Positions 47,301 through 59,200 of a DNA stretch of 64,000 nt are shown here, in pieces; position 1 is the stretch's first letter, and every line of letters starts with the position of its first letter. The position numbers and the translations under genes are program-made. The notes under the pieces were generated by a model, which saw only the letters and a program-made list of their open reading frames with translations, did no database searches and was not told where the DNA came from. This DNA comes from Siphonodentalium dalli (lineage: Eukaryota > Mollusca > Scaphopoda > Gadilida > Siphonodentaliidae), in NCBI GenBank assembly GCA_032622095.1, contig CP136061.1, positions 232,372,944-232,436,943 on the forward strand, given 5' to 3'.

Positions 47301-50300
47301 AAACAGCTGTTATAAAAAGATAAACTATTAAACAACTGTTATTAAAAAGATAAACTATAAAACAGCTGTTATAAAAAGATAAACTTTCATATTCTTATCT
47401 CTCATGCATGTAGTTGATTAGAAACATGTTTTTTTTTATGGTTTTATACAACATTTTAGACTTCAAAATCTCTTAGTCGTGAAATGCAACATTTAGTTTT
47501 GACCATAAATTCGGTTTTGATTAGTCTTTGTCACTCATGCTAAAGACGAAACGCCCTCCAATCTCTCCTCGAAACAATCCAATCAGAACTAGAAATGAAA
47601 ACCGAACAAAACCATTGGATCACTCCATTCAGTAGAATGATCCATACCAAATATCATTGAAATCTGATTACTTCTGTTCAAGTTATGATCTGACCAGACA
47701 TCGGACGGACCAAAAAGCCGACATTTCCAGATAAACAAAGATGAATAAGTCTAGAACGGAAAACCCGAACAAAGCTATTGAACACTGGATTGAATGACCT
47801 CATAGTAGCGAACATCCATATCAAATTACATTGAGATCTGAGCAAAAATGTTCAAGTTATGGACAGACAGGTGCAAAACAGTATACACCCCTTTAATGCG
47901 GGTAAAATAATCTGCGGGTAAAATAATCATACCAGAAATGATTTCGAAATTAGAAATATAAAATTTTAGAATTACAATAACATTTCCTGGGAAACCCTGA
48001 TAAGACATATTCTAACATGATTTTCCCTGAAAAATAGCATACATTAATGCTCTAAATAATCGACTCATCAACCACAGCAGAATTCTGGATAACCTTTCAG
48101 GATTTGGTTGGAAATATGGCTTGTTGCCATTCATCGGAAATCTCTCAGTGAGTAGCATGGGCACAGGTGCGTGTAGTTAAAATGAGCAAAATATAAATAC
48201 AAAAATATATCAGTTTAAAAACGAACGCGCCACTTTAAAAAGTGCATCAATGAACAATACATATTTAATAAGGGAGTTCACTTTTCAGACACCTCCTCAA
48301 TTCTAATTCACAAAGACCTGAACCGATTATTAAAATTCCAACGCCCATCGACCGTGTAAATACTATATTTTCATTTTATTAAACACAATTCTTGGACACA
48401 CTATTCCAAAACTTCGAAAACAGAAGCTGAACACAGCAATAACATGCAGAGCACCGGCTAATGGGTACTTCGATAGCACAGGAGAAAATATATCGTGAAA
48501 TATATCATAGGGTTGATCTATATATATAGGTCACCCTGAAGCTACATGTGAAGTTTGGTGAAGATCGGACGAGGGATGGGGTCTTTAGGGCGTGCCGAAG
48601 GAAATTGTTGACGCACGCTGCATGGACGACGGACGCCAACCCATGACAATAGCTCAAACTTTACGTTGTAAAGTTGAGCTTAAACGTACTTAACATTGTC
48701 AGAAAGGTAGACATATTCGAGAAGTTATTTGGCCGGAGTGATTACATGTTGATATATACGCTTATGCTATATATTTTGTGGTCTCAAAGCCACTCGGTGT
48801 TTGCGATCCAAAATACACCTACTAATATTCACTTTTGAATGTTTCCGGTATCGAACTATGTATAGATACATGAACTATACATTTTCTACGAGCATTATAT
48901 GTCACAGAAGACGCATTGAAGTAAAAGAATATACAACTCTGAACACGATGTTTGTGTCCCCCCCCCCCCAAAAAACAGGCATATATTTGCACGGCATGGA
49001 ACAGAAAAGAGCGTTCCGTGTTAGTTCCGGATTATGTTGGAAATAAAAAGCGTTTGTTTCACTTCTGTGCGAAAAATTTAAAACAGCTGGGAAATGGCTG
49101 TGACCATGGAAAGTATTTTTCAGAGCATATAAAGCCGATATATATATATCTATATTACGTAGACACATGCAATACGGAACGGACGAGATTCTGAGATCAT
49201 CGAAAACATTCCACAGAGCCGGGGTACCCGAGTCGGCGTATATATATAGGGATCCTGGGTATACCCCAATTGTCGGAAATTTTAAGACCAAACAAACAAT
49301 GAACTTGACCATTTACGCTACTCGATGTAAGCGGGGAGGTTGTGGTAAAAATGCCACCCCGCGAGGCACACCACAACCCTGTGCAAATATATATGGGAGG
49401 CCGTTTTCACATTTATTAAATAATTGGACTCAAGGGTAATTAGTTGTACACAAATGTAATCAAAGTGCACTTAAGTGCAATTCAATTGCGCTTATGAGCA
49501 GTTCATTTAACATATGTGGGCAGAAATTGCGTTTAACCCTTTACCCAACAGAACGGCCCTGTGCCAATGCATTCTCTTATTTATGCGATTCGACCATAGG
49601 TCGCCTCGCATATATAAGAGAATGCATTGGCTTAACACATTAAACATTATAAAATTGTTAAAGAATGTAAGAATTTTTTTTTTAGGCCAATGCATTCTCT
49701 TATATATGCGAGGCGACCTATGGTCGACTCGCATATATAAGAGAATGCATTGGCACAGGGCATAACTGTAACCATCACAATGTGGTCAATGAGCCGGTTC
49801 CAATGATATCCATATTTGTATGGTTTTATTGAGACATACCCAAGATAATTTAGGCTGTTGCAGCTTTATTTGGCCGGTTTGTTGGGTAAAGGGTTAAGTG
49901 CAACTAAAAACTGTGTAATTTCAATTATTGACCACCATAAACAAAACCCTTTAATTCTTACAGAATAGTCTGCAGGATGATTATCCTGTGAGATTCTTTT
50001 ACAAAAACAAAACAACCAGTCCAACCTGATTTAGAACCTCATTTTATCTCCGAAGGGTGAAAACTTGTTATGGATAGTAAGCGCTTGTGTTACGTTTAAG
50101 CCCAATTATTAACAAGTAAACCAATGTCAGAAATGGTAACGCGCTCAAGATCATATAATATATAACCATGATTGTAATTATAGAATATAAAATATATTGG
50201 TTTCACGAATGACCAACTCATAATTCCGTTCAAATAACAATAACAACCAGTACCTAATTAACGAACCGGCGGCCGACTCGGCCGTCTCCGACCACAACCC

Positions 50301-51893
50301 CCAGTGGGCTGCAGAACGAAAAATGTCTATAAAAGTTGAAATATAAGACTTACAAATTATCTATTTCATTTCTTTTATTTGTAATTGACATAGCTTGTCA
50401 CAAACCAAAAATCAAAATTATTGACATAATAATGTAAAGGACAATAAACGAAATTGAAATTCCCAACTACACCTTTTAACGGACTCGGCCTCCGGGTCGC
50501 AGTTCGACTTTTAAATCCGTCCCAAAAAATTCCCATTTCTATTAATAAAACAACTAGCGCCCAGGCGAAGCAAGAATCTCTACATTAGTATACACGCAGA
50601 GCGCGAAATAAATGTGAAAACGGCCCCAATACGCAAATGTGCAGTATATATAGAGGATATCTAATGAGTAGCAATTCTATACGAAAATTATTACCTTCGT
50701 GCACTAAATTCGATTCGAGTCGAGCTTTAGCTTTATAGAATTGCGACGAATTTGAAATCCATTTTTATCACATAATCACATTTAGCAAGGAAAAACGATC
50801 TCGAAACGGCTGGGGTTAAAATAATAATATTGATTTCCTTATCACAACCAAAGCAGACCAAAGAGGAAGTAAATGTGTCTTTCCATTTTGACAAACTTGT
50901 TCAACCACCCTATAATCACCCATGTTTATCCCATGCACAGTCAACACTAAATAACCCAACACAAATTGAATATCATAATTATATTCTAATTAACATAATA
51001 CTGAGGTTCCAGTATTGCAATTGATATAGCATTACGCTAAGCTCTTACGTCACTGTGCGTGCTGGTAATACACGTGTGTCTTACTAAACAATATGAGGCC
51101 GAATTTAGGGAACTAATTATGTGATAAAAGTGGTCATGAGATCGGACCAACTCAAAATTGACATATATATAATAATAAAATAACACATTCGAATTTCGAC
51201 GCAAATGTTATAAGTCTATCAATTTATCTGCATCTACAATGTATATATTCACAATGAATAACGTATACACTGATCGTCTTTATTTTATAATATTGATTAT
51301 CTGAACCACTGGTCATCTCAACCTGTTCCAACCGACTTTTTGCATCAACCTGAATGTGAGAGAGAAAGGAAAAAGCTTCAGGGACTTGACGACATTGGGG
51401 GGGGGGGGGGTAATTTTTGTTTCTTAAGAAATTAAACAGATGGAGATATTATGCAAGTCACAACGTTTCACCGACAATAGGTTGAAATGATTTTTTTTTT
51501 AGACCGACAGTCACATATTTTCCTACATTCGGTCAAAGTTGGACTGAAATCAGTTGGAAATTCGAACATCGGGGCTTTATAGTGGGGGCGGGCGTCAGGC
51601 TGGAAATTAATTTAATTAACAGTTAGTTGAAAAGCTTGAGGTACTAATCAGAAAAAGTTCAACCAATAAGGGTGCAGATAGATTTTTCCGAACCTTGGGA
51701 GCTTTCTCGTTCAGTGGGGATTTAAAACTGCAGATGCACACCCCCCCCCCCCCATTCCATTTTAACACTTACAATTTTCCACAGACTCTTCAGAAGACTC
51801 CGATGAAGATGAAGATGAAGATGAAGATGACGAGGACCTGCCATTCACCACCATCATCATCGACAACACGAGAACTAACCAAATAACTGTCAT
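41212..51893 (-). CDS. secreted protein with three beta-defensin-like six-Cys modules (4 exons)
   Basis: Joining 51893-51773, 47111-46995, 43671-43555 and 41333-41212 gives 158 residues and a TGA stop; every intron is phase 1 with GT-AG ends. Residues 1-18 (MTVIWLVLVLSMMMVVNG) are a signal peptide. Residues 19-40 are Arg, 12 Ser, then an acidic E/S run. Three modules follow: Cys 42-49-56-68-76-77, 81-87-93-107-114-115 and 120-127-131-144-151-152. The pattern C-x5/6-C-x3/6-C-x11/13-C-x6/7-CC resembles beta-/big defensins (beta-defensins have C-x6-C-x3/5-C-x8/10-C-x6-CC). Antimicrobial or inhibitor function is inference; the family is not one I can name. Introns hold MITEs and tandem repeats. 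Confidence 0.8.
41494..42249. repeat. about 750-bp foldback element in intron of defensin-like gene
   Basis: Ends AACACCTCCAAAAAAAGAAAG and CTTTCTTTTTTTGAGGTGTT. Inner arms keep pairing, for example 'gaattgaatggaagaggg' with 'cctcttccattcaatttg', and 'ttttcaaaagttgcaaaa' with its complement, so arms exceed 250 bp with mismatches. Class unknown. Confidence 0.75.
42751..42936. repeat. TTAA-inserted palindromic MITE with preserved empty-site copies
   Basis: CCCTTTCAGTGCCAAGTCCG...CGGACTTGGCACTGAAAGGG between TTAA (42747) and TTAA (42937). The host is a 65-bp tandem repeat whose uninterrupted units read 'ggtggTTAAttgtcacc', so the insertion duplicated TTAA exactly. The whole element is self-complementary. 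Confidence 0.9.
42937..43250 (+). repeat. 65-bp tandem repeat, about 5 copies
   Basis: Unit 'attatgtcattgtaactatg' + 'gtggttaattgtcaccaaac' + 'tgaaccacaataaggctgca'. A first partial unit (42721-42750) lies left of the MITE. Confidence 0.9.
43555..43671 (-). CDS. defensin-like gene exon 3: module 2
   Basis: 117 nt, the same length and phase as module 1, between TTCACAG and GTAAGT. It encodes CGALGTCFSTSSCPSHM, then CLEAGAVCCDLK. Confidence 0.82.
43713..43813. repeat. 101-bp palindromic MITE next to exon 3 of defensin-like gene
   Basis: 'cacaggtaccccgaacaaaa' and 'ccccactctcaaaagtacat' are mirrored on the right side by 'atgtacttttgggagtgggg' and 'aaggtacctgtg'. It sits about 40 nt before the module-2 acceptor. 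Confidence 0.75.
43960..44330 (+). repeat. dispersed 'gtccgtctgtccatccg' repeat
   Basis: Two diverged units with 'aaatttggtatgtgagtttc' and 'tacagatcaagttcgaatat', like other GTCC-headed repeats here. Confidence 0.5.
44330..44613. repeat. right part of AAAGGTACTCAATCCGAT element plus palindrome
   Basis: A perfect-arm hairpin (about 44347-44424, 'agataaagatggataactct' and complement) precedes 'ggttcctcgactcgaataaa' and the end 'cggattgagtacctttaa'. Confidence 0.6.
44614..46550. other. intron interior, no gene recognised
   Basis: Lies inside the large intron of the minus-strand gene. AT-rich; an open frame at 45450-45650 has no family features. Confidence 0.5.
46995..47111 (-). CDS. defensin-like gene exon 2: module 1
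   Basis: 117 nt, phase 1 at both ends, between TTCCCAG and GTGAGT. It encodes CDSIGGRCIKSRSTC, then a D/E-containing loop and CDERGKKKCCSD. It is the most basic of the three modules. Confidence 0.82.
47272..47392. repeat. about 30-bp tandem repeat x 4
   Basis: Unit 'aaaacagctgttataaaaag' + 'ataaact' recurs with small changes. Confidence 0.8.
48040..48500. repeat. palindromic-MITE half copy followed by a fragment of the window-end repeat
   Basis: 48040-48155 matches the left arm of 5810-6027. From about 48156, 'cgtgtagttaaaatgagcaa' and 'gggagttcacttttcagaca' match 63186-63400. Confidence 0.6.
49537..49893. repeat. TTAA-flanked two-hairpin MITE, ACCCAACA family, copy 2
   Basis: TTAA at 49533 and 49894; inverted relative to copies at 16314 and 60415. 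It lies in intron 1 of the defensin-like gene. Confidence 0.82.
50640..51110. repeat. dispersed repeat, copy 3
   Basis: Same orientation as 28880-29380; 'gatttccttatcacaaccaa' and 'aataacccaacacaaattga' are shared. Confidence 0.65.
51773..51893 (-). CDS. defensin-like gene exon 1: signal peptide and Ser-rich linker
   Basis: ATG at 51893, 40 codons plus one base, donor GTAAGT just past 51773. Hydrophobic core WLVLVLSMMMVV with a likely cleavage after NG. The 12-Ser run is coded by an alternating TCA/TCT tract, a likely site of length change. Confidence 0.8.
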
Positions 51894-51944
51894 CCTTTTG
51901 AATATGGTGAATTATTGACTGAATTTCATTCGATTCGTCTGCGA

Positions 51945-51951
51945 TCTTATA
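51945..51951 (-). promoter_or_regulatory. possible TATA-like element upstream of defensin-like gene
   Basis: CTATAAG on the minus strand about 55 nt before the ATG. This would allow a 5' UTR of roughly 25 nt; position is the only evidence. Confidence 0.25.
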
Positions 51952-52699
51952 GTTTTCACTGAAGCCTGGTATGACGCACGCAAAGTATTCTTGATGACCG
52001 GGTCAGTTTTAATATACAGTCCGTCCGCGATAAACTTCGTTTGCCAGAGGGTCAATGAATAAATTGAGTTGTTTATTGGTTCTTAATAATATAAATATAG
52101 TCATTTCAATAATGTATCATTCTCGCGCATGAATTGTAACAAGATAATTTGATGGTCATAATTCGAATTTACCCTCGAAGATATAGATAATTATATTGTT
52201 TGTAAACGCCAATGGTCATTGAATGACACGCTATGTGGCCTTTCAAGTAGTCAACAACGGTTAGGTCAATGATTTCGGTGAATGAACTTTTCAAATGTGT
52301 TTGTTTCACAGTTGTTGGAAATTCGTATCAAAATTCCCAATGAACAGGGTTGGCGCTGGACCAAAATTTTCTCTTGCCAAACTTTGCCAAATAAAAACAA
52401 TATATGCCAAATTTAATTGCGCTTATAATTGGGGAAATTATCGTGTTTTTATCTTTTTTATATACTGTCAAAACTAATTACAGACACATGTGCAGGTAAA
52501 CAGTTTGTATTATTAATAAATATCAAAGTAGCAATAAATATCTAAGCTATTATACCTGCCTGGAATCTACGTTTTGTATTGCTACACAGTCATCAAGAAT
52601 ACATATTATTTCGCCTTGTATTATTTATGTAATCAATGAGCCATAAATTAATTCATCGCCATTCACATTCGGCTGATTAACCTATTGTCTTATACTCGC

Positions 52700-53216
52700 T
52701 AGTCTATCTCATATATATTTTGAAGACCTCTGTCTGTATGTATGTTTGTTTGTTTGTTTGTCTGTCTGTCTGTCATTTATACAAATCTACGATTCTCGAC
52801 CGATCGGGACGAAACTTGGTACGTATGTGTAGTTTGACCAGGCGGTGAACGTTGTCGTATTGGCGAGCCCGTGCGGCGCCCGCTTCGCGCATGCGCAGAC
52901 GATATATCGGAAACGGGTGGAGCTATCGACTTGAAATTTGCTAAGTGAATGTATCTTGCCCCGGATACGAATTTTATCGGGTCGCCGAGTCCGTGCGACA
53001 CCAGCTTCGCGCATGCGCAGACGAGATCTCGGAAACGGGTGGAGCTATTGACTTGAAATTTGCAATGTGAATGTATCTTGCCGCGGATACGAATTGTATC
53101 GGGTCGCCGAGCCCGTGCGACACCAGCTTCGCGCATGCGCAGACCAGATCTCGGAAACGGGTAGAGCTATCGACTTGAAATTTTGTTTTTGAATAGCCCG
53201 GACAACGTCGGGCTCA
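52700..53216. repeat. copy of the 'gtttccgagatct' repeat inside the hAT element
   Basis: Reverse orientation of 2851-3294: (TGTC/TGTT)n tail, then units of about 110 bp with 'ggagctatcgacttgaaatt' and ending 'cggacaacgtcgggctcat'. Confidence 0.75.
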
Positions 53217-53967
53217 TTGAGCTCAAACTTCCTATGTAAGTGTCAAATCACACCGACACGACCGTGGTCGCGGTTTAGAAAAGCTCAGAGCACCCGTTCT
53301 CCAATCTCAAATCACCGCAAAGGCACGGCGTGGGTTAATCAAGTGATTATTTAATGAGCGTTTGTTTTTGACGCATCTCTATAAAGAGCGTCTGATTGCC
53401 ATTCAACGTTATTTGCATCTGCAGAGAGATATACGGAACATACATTAAATTTAAAAAACATTTGTTTCTGACCAACCCTGCGAGCACGGATGGCGCGCTT
53501 TGTTTTTACAGTATATAGTTATATACCGAAATCATCCCAGATAATCACGAATATAGCATCAGATTTCACCCCAGATATATCGTTATAAAGCTACTGGAAT
53601 CTGCCAATCTACGGGAAATTCCAGGGAATGCCGATTGAGCTCAAACTTGCTACCCACGGGAAGTGCCATATATATGAGTGTGTCCTTTATAGACTCGAAC
53701 CGATTGAGCTCAAACTTGCTAAATAAGAAAATAACCCCCAAGCCGTAAATATCAACAACAACGATATTGCTACCTACGGGGAGCAACGTTATTAGCATCT
53801 GCAGAATTAAGCAGAGAGAAAGTGCTTTCCTATTTTTAGAACGCAACACATGTTTACGTCGCGTTGGTGATTGAGGTTCACAACGGGGTTAATTGACTGT
53901 CCGCTCTTTGCGACGATGAGGTTCACGGCGGGGACTATTGACCAACACTCACAATTTCGTCTTTTGC

Positions 53968-54245
53968 ATCAGATACCAACACCTCGACCGATCGGGACGA
54001 AACTTGGTACGTGAGTGTAGTTTGACCAGGTGGTCGTCGCTGTCGTATTGGCGAGCCTGTGCGACGCCCGTGCAGCGCATGCGCAGACGAGATATCGGAA
54101 ACGGGTGGAGCTATCGACTTGAAATTTGGTATGTGAATGTATCTTGCGCCGGGTACAAATTTTATCGGGTCGCCGAGCCCGTGCGACGCCAGCTTCGCGC
54201 ATGCGCAGACCAGATCTCGGAAACGGGTGGAGCTACCGGGTACAA
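53968..54245. repeat. second, shorter copy of the same repeat
   Basis: 'cgaccgatcgggacgaaact' onward for two units. Open frames here are repeat translations. Confidence 0.7.
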
Positions 54246-55617
54246 ATTTTTCTTATTGAAACGCGTGGAGCTAAAAATTAAAAAAAAATATTTAAAAAAT
54301 GTCATGTTTCGGACAAGCCGCCGGTGGCGGGCTAACATGCTAGTACTATATAATGCTGACATCATAAATATATGCTATATAATGTCCCCATTAATATGCA
54401 TTGTTACAATAACTACATGCGCATGCTTCCATAATCCAAATGACAAACGGAGGATTAACTGTAAAAACATCGAAATCGAAATCGTGTTACAAATTACTTA
54501 CAACGGCCTCCATGAAAAATGTACAGAACATCGCTTTTTTTCCAACTCATATTTTAACCATCGATTAGATGTTTGATGAAAGTTTGATTATAACAGAAAG
54601 ATGGGATTACCGTTTTGTGAAAACTAAAGAAGATTACATGTAACTTTCGACATAACACTGCTGACCACTCTACATGTAAATTTATACATTTCTTGTTCTG
54701 GTTTCCTATTGTTGGCACACGTAACAAATAACTTACTTGCTAGAGTTTAACCGCTATATTCGTCCCCAAAATTATTTATAGGGCGTACAAACCATGATTT
54801 TCGGGAAACCTATACATGAATTTTCATGACCAGTACAAGTATTCACATACTTAATGTATAAGGGCGACCTAAGGACAATCGAGGCTATAGAACTTAGGTC
54901 TGCGTTGGTGTGTCCACCTTGGAATTTCAAACTGAACCAGCCACACCCACCCGGCCCCATATTGAAGCAGACAAAAATGTCCATCCAAGTCCGAGAAATT
55001 CCATTTGCACATCCCCCCCCCCCACTCCGGGGTTGGAATTTGATAATTGGTACTCCTATCGATCCCACTATAATTGCCACTTCACTCCACAAATTTGATC
55101 AAAATGTGAAACTATTGATTTGTCCATACAACATGGGCCTATTGCAAGGCATGGTCTAAACATTTCACGCTATATATAAGTCGGGGGGGGGGGGTAACTC
55201 AAACTATTGGAAAAAAATTATACTCAAACGACTAAATTTTGGATGAAATTTCCAGCCAATTTTGTGTCAGTCGTGAAATTTCCAAATATTGAACATTTTG
55301 GCCAAAATGGGGTGGCTATGCGCCTTAAGTAACGACTGAGCTACCGAATTACCAAATTAACATGTGTGAGCACGGTGCATCCTTTATTATATAGGTCATA
55401 ACAAAACAAATAACCCACTTTCGGTGATTTTTGTCACTTTTGTGACTAGATAGTTTACATCCCATAATTAAAAACCCACTTGCCAAAATTTTTGCCAAAT
55501 GAAAATATTTTTTGCCATTGGCAAATTTGGCAAGCGGCAGCGCGAACTCTGCCAATGAATACATATACTATTACAGACTAATAACAAATAAAAACCTATA
55601 TTTCCAACAACTGTGGT

Positions 55618-57393
55618 TTAAATGTATATCATTTCCGACCTAAAACACTATGAAAATATATTTATTATTCAAATACCAAAGGTCGGCATGATATTATGTT
55701 TATTCTCAAATCGCCGGACGTGTCCGGTATAACAGAGTATAGTTATGAACACACATCAATATATACATATAGATAATATGTTATAGCCAGAAACTGTTTG
55801 CTATTATACGTCGCACGCATACAGTATATTACACGAAGAAGCCCAATTGAACAGGGCTTGGCAAACGTGTAAACTATTATTACAGCCACCGATGCATTGG
55901 TTGACCATCCAGCTAGCAAGTGGTATACGATATATAAACATCATAATTATATACGTGCTTTTACTCCCACAAAAAAGTAAACGCATTTTCAATCGAAAAC
56001 TCAATATTATGTTGATGAGAAAAAGATGCACATAATTCAAGAAAATATGCACATAATTCATCGACTTTGTCTTTACTTACATGTACATGTTCTCCTTCAC
56101 CTTCGTTTGTCTTGTCTCACGCCAAGATTGATTTCTAATTTTCAACTTTTCCACGATTGTTGTACTCTTAGCGTTATGACAATTTTTGTCAGCTTCAAGT
56201 TATAGGACTTTGGATGAAGAAAACGTGTTTTATTCCGTGACCAATTCGAGTGGCTCCTTTGGGGATTCGTGTTGATTATCGTATTTACGTGTATATGTAA
56301 TTGGGGAAAGGATATACATATGGTGCACACGTTCTGCCAAGCAAATTGGGCCCTACTATATACCAAGCACAAAGAAAATAATAGGAAATAGGTGATATAT
56401 GTGTATTTTATGGTGTTTTTGTTGCGCTTGGTATTGCTTGGTATGTGGTATGACCGAGCGACTTTGGTGGTTTTCTGTTAAAATTGAACTCATACTGGAT
56501 AACAATTTTCTGTACTAATTTCGATGAATTATGATCATTTCTGTGTCCACACATATTGGTGCAGGCTGCATGTTTTCGGTACAATTATGATTATATCATT
56601 AGTCACTGGCGCGCAGAGATTAAACACATTTCTCGATCGTGTATACTTTCATTTTAATGTACATATTCAGATCTGAACCTCCAAATTGTATGCACATAAT
56701 TTAGAAACGATGTATCTGTAGTTGTAACAATGCAGGAGCCGATTCCGACTTAAGTATAAAGATATGTCGATAATTACATGAAATTCCGACAGGTACAAAA
56801 TAATACAAGTTTTCTTTAAATTGTTCACATCGAAAGTGAGACTAACGCTCTTTATTTTTACCACATCGAAACAGATCGACGCTCGATGTACGCTTAGTTT
56901 GTTGCCATATCGGAATAGACTGACGCTCGAGGAACGCTCTTTGATGTTCCACTTTGAAGAAAGGCGGGTGCTGTATTTTTCTAAATTCCATGACAATATT
57001 AAGTCTTTCTGTGGCATAAAGTCCGTATAAGAGTATTTAAAATATTGATGGACCTATATATTGCGATCACCGGAACCGGGTCGAAACTGCCATGTGGTTT
57101 GTACTTGCTGCAATTGGTCTTGTCGAGCGACATTTCACGCTACGTGCATCTCTGTATATAAATTCCATATATAGCAGAAGTCAAATGTATGTGTATCTGA
57201 AACCACCTGTTATTTTGGTGTAGATCACGCCACGAATCTCTATGGCTATAACGCCCGTAGATATCATATTCCACCAGTACAGAACCTGGGAACTTTTTGA
57301 AGTTTTGACAGAGAACCTTGTAACGTCGTCAAAATAACGCGAGGAATATATCTCTTAGTTATTATATCAGTTCCTTAATAATGTAATTCACCG
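55618..57393. other. intergenic DNA, nothing recognised
   Basis: AT-rich DNA with overlapping short open frames on both strands; no motif, repeat family or splice-linked coding block can be supported. Confidence 0.5.
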
Positions 57394-58790
57394 TTGGCGA
57401 ATCAATATACTCAGTCATTACCAAAGCAAGAACGCACTGCCTGTCAATTAAGAATCAGTTTGAGCTATTTGATATACAAGTGTTGCCAATTCTCAATTCT
57501 CACGTACGGCTGTGAAATTTGGGGTTTCGGAAATAATGACATACTAGAGAATGTTCACAGGAAATTTATCAAGCACGTTTTTGAAGCTTAAACAATAAAC
57601 GCCAAATTACATGATATATGGAGAGAGTGGAAGATAACCAATCGATGTAACTATTCATTACAGAATGGTGAAATATTGGTTCAAATTGATACACATGGAC
57701 GGAAATAGATACTGTAAAATCCTATATGACTTAATTGGCTAGAACTTATCATGATAATTCCGTACCGAGCATTCCCTGGATCAGAAAGATCCGCATTATT
57801 TTAATAAACTGTGGTCAGGGACATCTTTTATATACTGGGAATTTATCAAACCCAGATAGTATTCTCGAATATGTAAAATGTAGTCTTGTCGGCAATTACA
57901 GAATCAGTTGGCAAAATGACATAGACACATCCAGTAGAGGTAAAATATACAGAATCTTCAAGCACGACCTAAATTTCGAAGAATACTTGAAAATCCTTAA
58001 CGACAGAAATAGAACTACATTATGTAGATTTAGAACAAGCAATCATTACTTGCCAATCGAAACCAGTCGATGGTCAAGCGTTGTTGAAGCCGATAACACA
58101 TCCGTGACATGTACCCTATATATATGCGACGATAACAAAGTTGGTGATGAATTTCATTATTTGCTGAATGAACGAATTTTAGCGAAGTACGAAAACGATA
58201 TTTGCCAAGGATATATTTGCAAAAATCGAATACAATTGTAATGAATAATATATTGAACATGACAGATTTGGCTGCGTTGCGTAGATAATGCGCTTTTATC
58301 CGAATTATTAATCAGGTAATTAAGACTAATTGATTATGATGATGGTGATGATGATGATTGTTATAATGGTGATGAGGGTGATAGTGGTGATGATGATTAT
58401 TATTATTATTATTTCTACTATTATATAACGACGACTATGTGTTATATTTATTATGATGACTATGGTCGACGGTTACAACAACGATGTTGGAGCAGAGGAC
58501 AAAGATGATAATGTGGTGATGATGTTTAGGATGATGAAGATGAGGGTCAGGCGACGACGATGATAGCGATTAAGATGACGTGATGGGAATGAGAATGACG
58601 ATGATGAATATGGTGATGATGACGACAATTGTGATGATGAATTCACCGGGCTGTATGAGAAGAAAAACCGGGGGTTGATGTATATATGTGATGTCTTTCT
58701 TTATTTTTTGCTGTCTATCTTTTGTAAATAACTACATTTTTGTTTTCTCAATGTTCATATATTATATCTTGGATCAGAGAATAAAACATA
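57394..58790 (+). pseudogene. decayed LINE (non-LTR retrotransposon) 3' fragment
   Basis: 57394-57591 reads ...FSILTYGCEIWGFGNNDILE and VHRKFIKHVF, the segment after the reverse-transcriptase domain in many animal LINEs. After frame breaks, 57735-58241 reads LCRFRTSNHYLPIETSRWSS and KVGDEFHYLL, the typical C-terminal end. A GAT/GGTGAT-rich tract (58320-58640) and a T-rich tail with GAATAAA near 58780 follow. No catalytic RT core or endonuclease is present. The class beyond LINE is not determined. Confidence 0.7.
58320..58640. repeat. GAT/GGT-rich low-complexity tract
   Basis: Imperfect (GATGAT/GGTGAT)n lies between the LINE coding remnant and its 3' tail. Confidence 0.8.
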
Positions 58791-59200
58791 TATGCAACTC
58801 GAAATTTCACGATTTAAGTGACTTTGTGAGAGATTTTGCTTTGCGTCACTTATATATAATTATGGAATTTCTCCTGTGTAATTAATTCAATGTTTATTGC
58901 GATATTGGCTCACATAAATCACAGAAAAGCATGCAGTTTCGAGTTGGAACCTTCACCTGCAGCGAAGTTTATTATTAAGGAACGGAAACTAACTAAGAAA
59001 TATATTCCCGGTGTTATTATTTCGACTTTATAAGTTTACCTGTCAAAACTTCAAAAAGTTTCAGGTTTTCTACTGGTGGATACGATCTCTACGGGCGTTA
59101 GCCAGAGTAGAGATTCATGGCATGATCTAATTTTGGTGGTGAAATTTACGATGAAATGCGTCCCAAGAAAAGAAAAAACCAACAACAAAACAATGCTGTT

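Larger units (their letters stand above)
52345..55551. mobile_element. 3.2-kb composite hAT-type element
   Basis: Ends CAGGGTTGGCGCTG and CAGCGCGAACTCTG are flanked by an exact 8-bp duplication CCAATGAA (52337-52344, 55552-55559). Both subterminal regions repeat 'ttgcca(a)a' motifs. The interior contains two copies of the 'gcgcatgcgc' repeat (52700-53216, 53968-54245) and poly-C tracts but no transposase. Confidence 0.78.

Noticed and set aside
49507-49765. Open frames on both strands with 'QCILLYMR...RIYKRMHW'
   Set aside because: Translation of the palindromic hairpins of the TTAA MITE; the mirror structure makes both strands open.
51945-51951. Firm promoter assignment for the defensin-like gene
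   Set aside because: Only a weak TATA-like word at a plausible distance; listed at low confidence and not used in any finding.
54772-55159. Proline-rich frame 'HPPPPLRGWN' and its glycine-rich complement
   Set aside because: Caused by a poly-C tract inside the composite hAT element; no splice-linked neighbours or domain.
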